This document shows, one piece after another, positions 24,570 through 32,798 of a stretch of DNA of 64,000 bases. A program made the translations under genes and the position numbers. The DNA comes from Bacteroidota bacterium (GTDB lineage: Bacteria > Bacteroidota > Bacteroidia > Palsa-965), in the NCBI GenBank assembly GCA_020402865.1, contig JADBYT010000002.1, positions 1 to 64,000 on the forward strand, given 5' to 3'. Each line of letters begins with the position of its first letter. Position 1 is the first letter of the stretch. Under the pieces are notes generated by a model. It searched no databases, was not told where the DNA came from, and saw nothing but the letters and a program-made list of their open reading frames with translations.

Positions 24570-25691
24570 TTACTCAACCACCAACTTCCCCATACCCGTC
24601 AATCCCCGCTCATCACTCACCGCAAAAACATAAACACCTTTTTCAATCCCGCTCAAATCAACAGCGCATGTTTCAGTATTTACGTATTGGTGCATTATTT
24701 CGCGGCCTCGTATATCATAAACGGTAAGCACACTGCCGGGCTGTATGCCTTTAAATACAAATATCCCGTTACCCGGATTCGGGAACACCTGAACCGGGTT
24801 TAGTTGCGGCGACTCATCCAGTCCCACCGCCGAAACTGAAAAATCCCACACTACGGAATACGCACTGGTATCGCCGCCGTTGTTGCTGCGTACGCGCCAG
24901 TAGTATTTGTTTCCGGCGGTGAGTCCGGTAACGGTGTATTGGTTAATGCCCACATCAACCGAGCGGTAGGTGGTGGCGAAGGTTGAATCGGTTGATACTT
25001 CTACGTGGTAGATGATTCCGTCGCTTTGTGCGTCCCAGCGCAGCACACGGTTGGGCGAGGTGGAAAACGAATGGTTGGCGGGCAGATTGGGCACCGGAAC
25101 CGTGGCCAGCGTATCGTTTGAGCCGGCGTAGGTGATGAACATTTCTATTTTCTGATACGGATTGTCGAGCGCATCGCGTGGCTCGGAAACAATAGTATCC
25201 ACAATATCCATTCCCGAAACTACGCGCCCGTAAACTGAATATTGATTGTTAAGCCACGATGCGGCCGCCACACAAATAAAGAACTGTGAATTGGCGCTGT
25301 TAATGCCCGTGTCGCGTGCGGCAGAGAGGATGCCGCGCACATGGCGTGCGGCGGTAAATTCGGCATTCACGGTGGGCTGGCTCGGGTCGCCATAGCCCCA
25401 GGTAGAACGTGGCCCGCTGCGCGAATTCGGATCACCACCCTGTATCATAAAGCCGGGAATAACGCGGTGAAATGCGGTGCTGTCGTAAAATAGTGTACTT
25501 ACCAGACTATCGAAATTGGCCGTGTGCAAGGGCGCAATAGCCGGGAATAATTCTACTGTAATCGTACCAAGATAGTTGCCCGAACGTTTGGTCACAATCT
25601 GGTACATGGGCTTGCCGGTAAATACGGTTTGTGCAAATATGGTGGTAGCCATACTGCCAAATAAAGCGGCGAGGAGCAGAATCTTTTTCAT
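24570..25691 (-). CDS. Secreted cyclophilin-type peptidyl-prolyl isomerase with FN3 and T9SS domains
   Basis: 373 residues, ATG start, signal peptide 1-20 (ends TIFAQ). Cyclophilin domain about 25-195 with the catalytic FHRVIPGFMIQGGD and later NSQFFICVAA and YSVYGRVVSGMDIV; the Arg, Phe and Gln residues that line the active site are present. Residues about 205-290 look like a fibronectin type III domain (LRWDAQSDGIIYHVEVSTD, YYWRVRSNNGG). From about 300 a T9SS type A domain (VQVFPNPGNGIFVF to GKLVVE). The enzyme would speed proline isomerisation in proteins outside the cell or on its surface. Combining a foldase with a sorting domain is uncommon; periplasmic cyclophilins usually lack it. Start and domain order are clear; extracellular clients are unknown. 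Confidence 0.92.
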   Translation of the reverse strand: MKKILLLAALFGSMATTIFAQTVFTGKPMYQIVTKRSGNYLGTITVELFPAIAPLHTANFDSLVSTLFYDSTAFHRVIPGFMIQGGDPNSRSGPRSTWGYGDPSQPTVNAEFTAARHVRGILSAARDTGINSANSQFFICVAAASWLNNQYSVYGRVVSGMDIVDTIVSEPRDALDNPYQKIEMFITYAGSNDTLATVPVPNLPANHSFSTSPNRVLRWDAQSDGIIYHVEVSTDSTFATTYRSVDVGINQYTVTGLTAGNKYYWRVRSNNGGDTSAYSVVWDFSVSAVGLDESPQLNPVQVFPNPGNGIFVFKGIQPGSVLTVYDIRGREIMHQYVNTETCAVDLSGIEKGVYVFAVSDERGLTGMGKLVVE

Positions 25692-25784
25692 CTATCAAAT
25701 ATAAACAAAGCAAGGCAGCAAGCCGCTTCGAAGCGGTTAATGAATAACCTTCAGTTTATGATGAGTGAATAAAGACCTGCCAGC

Positions 25785-26354
25785 TTACAGTTGTGCTAGC
25801 ACTTTTTCCACCACTTTCGGATAGTACTCGTGTTCGAGCTGAAGCACTCGGCTGGCAAGTGTTTCGGCGGTATCATCAGCAAACACGGGGCATGTAAATT
25901 GTGCAATGTGGCTGCCTTCGTCGAAATGTTCATTTACGAAATGAATGGTAATGCCGCTTTCCGTTTCGCCAGCTTCCACTACGGCACGATGCACATGCCT
26001 GCCGTACATGCCCTTGCCGCCAAATTTGGGCAGCAGCGCAGGATGAATGTTTATAATACGGCCTGCAAAATCTTTCACTAGCACTGGCGGCACTAACCAG
26101 AGGAAACCGGCCAGCACAATAAGATCAATGCCGCGTACTTTGAGTTCTTCCGAAACCGAGCGGTGATCGTAAAAAAGTTCACGATCCACAAGCAGAATCT
26201 CTACGCCGTTTTCGCGTGCGATATCAAGCACGCCGGCATTGGCATTGTTGCACACGAGCAGTGTAACCTGCGCATCAGGATGGAACTCGAAAAACTGCAT
26301 CAGTGCACGGGCATTGGAGCCTGAGCCGGATGCAAACACGGCAATTCTTTTCAC
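25785..26354 (-). CDS. purN: Phosphoribosylglycinamide formyltransferase
   Basis: 190 residues from a GTG at 26354. A longer in-frame reading reaches 26477, but those 41 residues lack family character and would overlap the divergent gene at 26426, so the GTG is preferred; it begins KRIAVFASGSGSNARALMQ. Family features: the GSGSNA phosphate-binding loop, N-I-H-P-ALLPKF with the catalytic Asn and His, and HFVNEHFDEG with the catalytic Asp. The enzyme transfers a formyl group from 10-formyl-tetrahydrofolate to GAR in step three of purine synthesis, in the cytoplasm. No other pur genes adjoin it. Length is normal for the family. Confidence 0.93.
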   Translation of the reverse strand: MKRIAVFASGSGSNARALMQFFEFHPDAQVTLLVCNNANAGVLDIARENGVEILLVDRELFYDHRSVSEELKVRGIDLIVLAGFLWLVPPVLVKDFAGRIINIHPALLPKFGGKGMYGRHVHRAVVEAGETESGITIHFVNEHFDEGSHIAQFTCPVFADDTAETLASRVLQLEHEYYPKVVEKVLAQL

Positions 26355-26425
26355 GGCTGCGAAATTACAGGTTTTGGCGCGTTTGACCGACAGAAATTGC
26401 GGAGTTCCTGTTATCTTTCGCTCCA

Positions 26426-28396
26426 ATGATTCGCAGCACCGAACAGCCGCGCCATGAGCGCAGTTTTCTGCTGGCACTGGGCGTAATTACGCTTGGCGGC
26501 CTGCTGCTCAGGCTGCGCGGCCTTGGCAGCGAATCGTTCACAGCCGATGAAATGTATTCACTCATCTGCACGCGCGAGTCAGCCAGCCCCGCCGATCTTA
26601 TTTCCAGCTGGGTAGCGCGCGACGGTCATCCGCCGCTTTCGTACCTCATCGAATATTTCTGGCAGCGGCTGTTTGGTACGGGCGTATTTGCTTTGCGTTT
26701 ACCCTTTGCGCTTATGGGTGCGGCGGCGGTGTGGTGGACAGGTCGTACAGCTGCGCGGCTTTTCAGCTCGGGTACCGGACTTGCGGCTGCGGCGGCAATG
26801 GCTTTTTTGCAGCTTCCGCTCATGTACAGCCAGCTTACACGACCGTATGCGACAGGTGTGTTTTTTGCGGCTTTGCTGGTGTGGGCGTGGGTGCGTGTGC
26901 TTACCGATAAGAAGCCGCATATTGGCTGGTATGCCGTGTTTGTGCTGGCTGCGGCCGGCGCGGCGTATTCACATTTTTTCAGTTTGTTTTTTGCCGCGCT
27001 GGTGGGTGCAAGCGGATTGTTTTTCCGCGCTGGCCGCACATGGAAATATCTGCTTGCATGTGTGCTGGCGGCCTTGCTGTTTGTGCCGTATCTCGGCATA
27101 TTTTTCGGGCAACTGAATACGGGTGGCATTGGTGCGGCATCAGGCGGCTGGCTGGCGGTTCCCACACCTTCGTTTTTTGGCGAACATATTTTTGTAGTGT
27201 TCAATCGTTCCTACGGGTTGCTGTGGCTGAGCCTTGCGCTCATTGCTGTTTCTGCCGTAATCTTTTTCCGTCGCCGGTCAAAATGGCAATTGTTCATGCT
27301 GTTGTGGTTTACTGCGCCGCTGCTTACGGGCTATTTTTATTCGGTAATGCGCAATCCGGTTTTACAGCATTCAGTGTTGCTTTTTTCATTGCCGGCATTG
27401 TTCATGCTGCTTTTCAGCTGGTTGCCGCCAGTGCACGAAAGGCTTGTGAACTGGAGTTTCCCGGCTGTGTTTGCAGTAACGTTTGCCGGTTACGTAACGG
27501 TGTGGAAACCGTTTCATCTTACCGATCATTTTGGCCGTTTGTGTGAGATAGCAGAAGTAACCCGCGAAACTGAAAAACAGTTTGGCGCAGCCAATGTAGC
27601 ATGCGCATTTAATGTCGATTTCGACTATTTTCTCGGATACTATTGGGACCAAACCGGCAAACCACGCGAGGTGCTGAGCATGATGAACAATGGCGATAAT
27701 GAATTACGCACCTTCAAACGGCAACTCGAAAAAACAACCGGCGATTATTTTGTGTACGGCTGGAGCACGCGTTACTCGCCCCCCGAAATGCTGCTCATCA
27801 TTCAGGCCAGATATCCGCACCTGATTCGCTGTGAGCGCTGGTTTAACTCAGCCGTGTACGTATTCTCTCGAAACAACATGCACAAAGCCATTGAAGGTGA
27901 AACACCGTTCAGCACAAACACCAGCTTTACTTCTGCACAAAACGGATGGAATGCCGCCGATGAGAAATTCTTACACACTGATTCGGCTTCGCAAACGCGT
28001 TACCTGTTGCTCGACAGTACAAACCAGTTTTCGCCATCGTGGAAGGGGAACGTGCAGCAACTCATCCAAAATGCCGATCAGCGCATTGATGTGGCTGCAA
28101 CCATTCAGCTAAGCGATACAAATGCTAACGCCATACTCGTGGTGCAGATTAACCGCAACGGAAAGCAGCTTTTCTGGAATGGCCGCGCATCGCGCACGCA
28201 GTATTTACCCGAGCAGGCAGGGCAGTGGCAAACAGTTTATTATGGCTGGTATCCGCCCGATGAACTGAAGCTGAATGATGAAGTGATTGTATATGTGTAT
28301 TCAGAAAACGGATTACCGGTGAAAGTGGCAGATGTGAAAGTGACAGGAAGTAAAGGGCATCCGGGTATTTATGGGGTGAGGAATGGTTTTGAGTAG
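26426..28396 (+). CDS. PMT/ArnT-like GT-C membrane glycosyltransferase with soluble tail
   Basis: 656 residues, ATG start. TM1 (13-30) is followed by SESFTADEMYSL with the D41-E42 acidic pair, and a later DGHPPLSYLIEYFW motif, both hallmarks of the PMT_2-like family. About ten further helices run to about residue 370. Residues about 380-656 appear soluble, with alternating strands and a late beta-sandwich-like part (from about 500). Expected reaction: transfer of a sugar from a polyprenyl-phosphate carrier at the periplasmic face to lipid, glycan or protein. Divergent from purN; the start is preceded by a TATCTTTC box at 26412-26419 close to the -7 consensus. Confidence 0.8.
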   Translation: MIRSTEQPRHERSFLLALGVITLGGLLLRLRGLGSESFTADEMYSLICTRESASPADLISSWVARDGHPPLSYLIEYFWQRLFGTGVFALRLPFALMGAAAVWWTGRTAARLFSSGTGLAAAAAMAFLQLPLMYSQLTRPYATGVFFAALLVWAWVRVLTDKKPHIGWYAVFVLAAAGAAYSHFFSLFFAALVGASGLFFRAGRTWKYLLACVLAALLFVPYLGIFFGQLNTGGIGAASGGWLAVPTPSFFGEHIFVVFNRSYGLLWLSLALIAVSAVIFFRRRSKWQLFMLLWFTAPLLTGYFYSVMRNPVLQHSVLLFSLPALFMLLFSWLPPVHERLVNWSFPAVFAVTFAGYVTVWKPFHLTDHFGRLCEIAEVTRETEKQFGAANVACAFNVDFDYFLGYYWDQTGKPREVLSMMNNGDNELRTFKRQLEKTTGDYFVYGWSTRYSPPEMLLIIQARYPHLIRCERWFNSAVYVFSRNNMHKAIEGETPFSTNTSFTSAQNGWNAADEKFLHTDSASQTRYLLLDSTNQFSPSWKGNVQQLIQNADQRIDVAATIQLSDTNANAILVVQINRNGKQLFWNGRASRTQYLPEQAGQWQTVYYGWYPPDELKLNDEVIVYVYSENGLPVKVADVKVTGSKGHPGIYGVRNGFE

Positions 28397-28442
28397 CGTT
28401 GTTAGTTGAATTAATCGCAAAAACAGACAGGTTAGTTCAGCA

Positions 28443-30026
28443 TTATTTCATAACGGTTAATTTCTTTGTTTCGAGATGTTCGTCGCAATCAATAGTAATC
28501 AAGTATATACCTTTTGGTATCCCAACAAGACTGATAGTTGCTGTTTGTTGTCCGTAATATGTTTCGTTGATTAATTCGCGTCCTGACAAATCAATTATTT
28601 TGATAGTTAAATTAAAAAATGGCAGATGAGGTTTTATGGTTAACACATTTTCAGCAGGGTTTGGGAAGATGTTTATTTTTCCGCATTCGTTAGCTAAATG
28701 ACCTGTACTCAAAATTGTAGATGTTGTATCCCTGTATTTTGAAGTTCGGTAGGCATAATTATTTTGACTCACAAATGAATTCCCCGTAACGTAAATATCG
28801 TAGTTGCTTATATCTAACTCTACGGCGTTCTTATAATAATTTTGCGATATTGTTTGACTCCATTGAATACTGCCTGAATTACTGAACTTATGAATTTTAG
28901 TTGGTTCGCAAACATAAAAGTGTGAACTGCTGCCAGTAATTAATGTATGTGGAAATGAGCTTCCTATTGGAGATGTATATTGATTTGTCCATAAAATATT
29001 CCCATACGGGTCAAACATTACTGTGAGAAGATCACTTATGCTGTTTGTGGATACCGCAGCGGTTCCTGTTAATATCACATTCCCAAGGTTATCAGTTGAA
29101 ATGGCCTTTGGATGACAGTCTAATCCTTGGATTCCGAAACTTCTATTTATGACAATTGTTCCAGCAGTATCAATTTGCAGATAATGATATTCATATTCTC
29201 CCGACCGGAATCCTGATAAGCATGCATAGACCTGCTCGGTATTTTCATCAAAGAAAAAATTATTGACAATTGAAGTTAGGTGTTGTGATGAATTATATAC
29301 GATTTGCCAAATTCGAACTCCTGTTGGGGAATAATGAAAAAAACAAGCAGGGCCTTCACTGCTTGATAAAATATATATACTTCCACCGACAAGAGTAACA
29401 CAATGTTTTTTATCAATATACAATCCCAACGGATATGAGCCGACATTAACATTTCGGGTATCACTCCAGATTATTGTGCCGCCTGACAGGGAAACAGCAG
29501 CCAGATAAAAATCATTAACTCCTTGATTTCCTGACGAGCAGGCGATGTAAATAGTTTGGAGAGAGTTATCAACTTTCAGGAAACATTCTGTGAAACCAAT
29601 ACTAATTGTTTTACCAGGGTGTATTGATGACCATTGTTGAACTCCTGCCTGATTATATTTATAAAGAATAGTTATCCACGCTGAGCCCGCCCAAGCATAT
29701 CCTGCAACATATACGTTATCAGCAGAATCTGTTTCAATTGCAATTAACTTTTCCATGCAACAGTTAAATGCAGTAGTTATTCGCTGCTGCCATAGTATGG
29801 TGCCAAGAGAATCATATTTACATACATAAAAACCATCTAGCAAGGCTGTTGTTGAGAAATATCCACATGAATATACAGCATTGTTGAATGCTTTTTTGAT
29901 TGCATAACCCTGAAAGTTGTTTGTAGATTGCAATGGATTGTGAGCCCTTGACCACTCCTGTACAAGTTGTGCATTTAATGAACCTGATAGAAGAATAAAT
30001 ACAAAATAAGACAAGAGGGTTTTCAT
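28443..30026 (-). CDS. T9SS-secreted beta-propeller-like repeat protein in an AT-rich gene
   Basis: 527 residues, ATG start, signal peptide 1-19 (ends GSLNAQ). The middle (about 40-430) is a series of strands with recurring patterns such as DNVYVAGYA, GNVILTGTA, IYVTGNSF and KYDSLGTILWQQ, the kind seen in SBBP-type beta-propellers. The end is a T9SS type A domain (INIFPNPAENVLTI to KKLTVMK). The gene stands out in composition: two 60-base samples counted by hand gave 32 and 37 percent G+C, against about 60 percent in a sample of the neighbouring gpsA. Likely acquired horizontally or relocated. Function unknown; a surface or extracellular binding protein is the reasonable guess. Confidence 0.88.
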   Translation of the reverse strand: MKTLLSYFVFILLSGSLNAQLVQEWSRAHNPLQSTNNFQGYAIKKAFNNAVYSCGYFSTTALLDGFYVCKYDSLGTILWQQRITTAFNCCMEKLIAIETDSADNVYVAGYAWAGSAWITILYKYNQAGVQQWSSIHPGKTISIGFTECFLKVDNSLQTIYIACSSGNQGVNDFYLAAVSLSGGTIIWSDTRNVNVGSYPLGLYIDKKHCVTLVGGSIYILSSSEGPACFFHYSPTGVRIWQIVYNSSQHLTSIVNNFFFDENTEQVYACLSGFRSGEYEYHYLQIDTAGTIVINRSFGIQGLDCHPKAISTDNLGNVILTGTAAVSTNSISDLLTVMFDPYGNILWTNQYTSPIGSSFPHTLITGSSSHFYVCEPTKIHKFSNSGSIQWSQTISQNYYKNAVELDISNYDIYVTGNSFVSQNNYAYRTSKYRDTTSTILSTGHLANECGKINIFPNPAENVLTIKPHLPFFNLTIKIIDLSGRELINETYYGQQTATISLVGIPKGIYLITIDCDEHLETKKLTVMK

Positions 30027-30253
30027 AGATTACTGCATTTATTGGGGTTTATATTATAGATGAATATACTCATTGAATGCTAATCTTATTCCAAGTTTAC
30101 ACATGTTTTTGCAAACTTAGAATGTTCTGAGCAGTTCTGAAATGTTTTGTATGTCTCTTGATATGGAACTGATTAGCTACTTCGTGTCGCAACCGTCGGG
30201 ATTGGCATCTAGATATGAACAATATGCTTTTATAATTTCCTATCTTCGCCAGC

Positions 30254-31264
30254 ATGAGTAAACGCATTGCAGTAATTGGAGGCGGAAGCTGGGCCACTGC
30301 CATTGTTAAAATGCTCTGCGACGAATCAGCAGGGGCTGTGGCGGGTGAAACGATTACGTGGTGGATTCGTAGTCAAGAAACCATTGACTATATTACCCGC
30401 TACCGTCATAACCCGCGCTACCTGAGTTCGGTAGAGTTGAAACTGACTCTGATTGAGTTGCAGCACAGCCTTAAAGCAGTAGTAGAGCAATGCGATGTAC
30501 TCATTATGGCAGTGCCCGCCGCATTTCTGGCCGAAGCACTTAGCGGCTTCACAAGCGAAGATTTTAAAGGCAAAGTAGTTTTTTCGGCCATCAAAGGTAT
30601 TGTACCCGGCCCCAATCTGATTGTTGGCGAATATTTCAACCAGCAGTTTGATGTGCCGTATTCGCACATCGGCGTAATAACCGGGCCCTGCCACGCCGAA
30701 GAAGTGGCGCTCGAAAAACTTTCCTACCTCACGGTGGCTTCGCAGTCGGCCGAATTTGCGCAGCTTGTGGCTGATCGTATCCGCTGCCGCTACATCCGCG
30801 CCAGTGTGAGTGATGACATTTACGGCACTGAATACGCCGCCGTGCTTAAAAACGTGTTTGCCATTGCCAGCGGCATTTGCCACGGACTGGGCTACGGCGA
30901 TAACTTTCAGGCGGTGCTTATTTCCAACGCCATTCAGGAAATTTCGCGCTTTGTGGACGCTGTGCACCCGATTGACCGCGACATCAAAAGCACGGCTTAC
31001 CTCGGCGATTTACTGGTTACGGCCTACTCACAGTTTAGCCGCAACCGTATGTTTGGTGCCATGGTAGGCAAAGGCTACTCGGTAAAAATGGCCCAGCTCG
31101 AAATGAACATGGTGGCCGAAGGTTACTACGCCGTAAAATGTGTACATGAAATAAACTCGCGCTACGGTGTACACATGCCCATTACCGAAGCCGTGTACCG
31201 CATACTGTACGAAAAAATGTCGCCAGCCATAGAAATCCGGCTGCTCTGCGACAAACTCAACTAA
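30254..31264 (+). CDS. gpsA: NAD(P)-dependent glycerol-3-phosphate dehydrogenase
   Basis: 336 residues, ATG start. The Rossmann motif IAVIGGGSWATA is at residues 5-16, followed by VLIMAVPAAFL, the conserved SAIKGIVPG Lys-containing motif, ITGPCHAEEVA and AVLKNVFAIASGICHGLGYGDN, which together identify GpsA. It reduces dihydroxyacetone phosphate to sn-glycerol-3-phosphate, the backbone for membrane lipids, in the cytoplasm. TATCTTCG lies just upstream (30241-30248), five bases from the start codon, so the transcript may be nearly leaderless. The next gene begins 5 bp after the stop, suggesting an operon with a membrane protein. Confidence 0.95.
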   Translation: MSKRIAVIGGGSWATAIVKMLCDESAGAVAGETITWWIRSQETIDYITRYRHNPRYLSSVELKLTLIELQHSLKAVVEQCDVLIMAVPAAFLAEALSGFTSEDFKGKVVFSAIKGIVPGPNLIVGEYFNQQFDVPYSHIGVITGPCHAEEVALEKLSYLTVASQSAEFAQLVADRIRCRYIRASVSDDIYGTEYAAVLKNVFAIASGICHGLGYGDNFQAVLISNAIQEISRFVDAVHPIDRDIKSTAYLGDLLVTAYSQFSRNRMFGAMVGKGYSVKMAQLEMNMVAEGYYAVKCVHEINSRYGVHMPITEAVYRILYEKMSPAIEIRLLCDKLN

Positions 31265-31269
31265 GCGCC

Positions 31270-32682
31270 ATGATGCAGTTGCTTACCACCAACCCGCACA
31301 GGCGTTACCTGCTTTTTTCACATTTGTACTTTGTGCTGGCCGCCGTGCTGGCTATTGTCTTTTATCGCGAACGCATTCAAAGTGATTCGGCTTACTATCT
31401 CTTTCATGTAGCTGATACCGAAAACTTCCGCATCGAGCATCAGCGTTATATTCTTGCCTTTTCACAATTTCTCCCGCTTATTGGCATAAAACTCGGATTG
31501 GGGATGAAAGCAGTAATGATACTTTACTCGCTTAATCCCATACTCTGGTTTTATCTGTTGTTTCTGTACTGCGTATTTTTTCTGCGCGATAAAACGGCCG
31601 GCTCGTCCATCATTCTGGTAAGCGTACTGGGTGTGGTGCACATGTTTTTTTGTCCGATGTATGAAATCTGGTACGGCTCGGCGCTGCTGATACTGGTGCG
31701 TTCGCACCTTTATTACAACCGCATACAACGCGGGCACGAACTACTTTTTTTTCTCGGCATTACGATCACGGTTCTGTTCAGTCATCCGCTGCTGATTATT
31801 CCGCTGGTGTATCTGCTTTTGCTTGATGCGCTTGAAAAATGGTGGCTGCATTGGAAACAACTGCTCGCGGTAATGCTGGTATTTGCCATTTGGTATGCCA
31901 TCAAAAAACTCATGCTCAGCGAATACGAAAGTGGTAAATTTTCGCTGCTCGATTTCAGCTGGAACAAGGCTTACCAGTCGCTCAGCGATGCCGGTTATCT
32001 CTGGCTGCGGCTGAAGTATATTTTTACTTATTACACCGTGCCGCTGTTTATGGTCATTATAACCTCCGCATTTTATCTGATGCGTGGCATGCGGTTGCGG
32101 CTTCTTTTGCTTAATGCGTTTTTCTGGGGGCATATTCTCATTATTAATATTACGCATTACCACCCTGATTTTCCGCAAACGCTGTATTACGAGCGCATGT
32201 ACATGCCGCTGGTAACTATTGCACTGCTGCCGTTTATGTATGATGTGTTTACACAAATACTTCTGACCAACAGTTTGGGCGGCATACTGATTGCACTGGT
32301 AACAGGCTGGCGTTGCTGGATATTTGTGCAAACCGCACCGCATTATACCTTGTATCTGGCCAAAACCGATATGGCCATAAAGGCTGCGCAGCAGGCCGGA
32401 GGCAGCAAATTTGTGCTCAGCCCGCTGCTCTGGAAAGGCGCTTTCGAGCATGCCGAATGGTCGTTTCCGATGGAAACCATGCTGTATTCGTCGTTTGACG
32501 GGCCAGATAAGGTGGTGTCCATCGCTTTACCCGAAGATTTTATACATGAAGACAATGCCCGGAAAGTAACCGACGGCATTATCATGGTTCGCCGTTGGGA
32601 TCTCAGGCCCGACAATGGTGTGAATCCGCGCTATTTCCGCATACAGAAAGGTCCTTACCGCCGGCTCGACCGATTAAATTAA
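31270..32682 (+). CDS. Multi-pass membrane protein, possibly GT-C-like
   Basis: 470 residues, ATG start, 5 bp after gpsA. About nine to ten hydrophobic segments between residues 13 and 365; the first loop carries RERIQSDSAYYLFH (D39), a position where GT-C enzymes put an acidic residue, but the family motif is weaker than in the other GT-C genes of this window. A soluble end of about 110 residues follows the last helix. I cannot name the family. Coupling to gpsA suggests an envelope or lipid-linked role but does not prove it. Confidence 0.6.
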   Translation: MMQLLTTNPHRRYLLFSHLYFVLAAVLAIVFYRERIQSDSAYYLFHVADTENFRIEHQRYILAFSQFLPLIGIKLGLGMKAVMILYSLNPILWFYLLFLYCVFFLRDKTAGSSIILVSVLGVVHMFFCPMYEIWYGSALLILVRSHLYYNRIQRGHELLFFLGITITVLFSHPLLIIPLVYLLLLDALEKWWLHWKQLLAVMLVFAIWYAIKKLMLSEYESGKFSLLDFSWNKAYQSLSDAGYLWLRLKYIFTYYTVPLFMVIITSAFYLMRGMRLRLLLLNAFFWGHILIINITHYHPDFPQTLYYERMYMPLVTIALLPFMYDVFTQILLTNSLGGILIALVTGWRCWIFVQTAPHYTLYLAKTDMAIKAAQQAGGSKFVLSPLLWKGAFEHAEWSFPMETMLYSSFDGPDKVVSIALPEDFIHEDNARKVTDGIIMVRRWDLRPDNGVNPRYFRIQKGPYRRLDRLN

Positions 32683-32734
32683 GCAGGGGTGTTTTGAGGA
32701 GTCGCGTTTCGGGTCTTGTGTGGCAAAAATCACA

Positions 32735-32763
32735 TTACAGCCCGGCAGAATTGCCTAACTTTG
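32735..32763 (+). promoter_or_regulatory. Candidate promoter: TTA, 18 bp, TAACTTTG
   Basis: TAACTTTG (32756-32763) is a perfect -7 box; TTA at 32735-32737 is one base from the TTG -33 element at an 18-bp spacing. It lies 35 bp before the aldehyde dehydrogenase start, with the palindrome at 32776-32789 between them. Confidence 0.55.
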
Positions 32764-32775
32764 CACTCCTTCATT

Positions 32776-32789
32776 TGTGAAATTTCACA
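32776..32789. promoter_or_regulatory. Perfect 14-bp palindrome TGTGAAATTTCACA, candidate operator
   Basis: The palindrome has TGTGA and TCACA half-sites of the Crp/Fnr family, separated by 4 bp (the spacing of Fnr sites rather than the 6 bp of Crp). It sits between the -7 box and the ATG at 32799, a position that would favour repression. A Crp/Fnr-type protein is coded at 61618-62208. The link is inference. Confidence 0.5.
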
Positions 32790-32798
32790 TAAACAACC

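Noticed and set aside
26355-26477. Longer N-terminus for purN
   Set aside because: The extension would overlap the divergent GT-C gene and lacks the family pattern; the GTG at 26354 gives the normal length.
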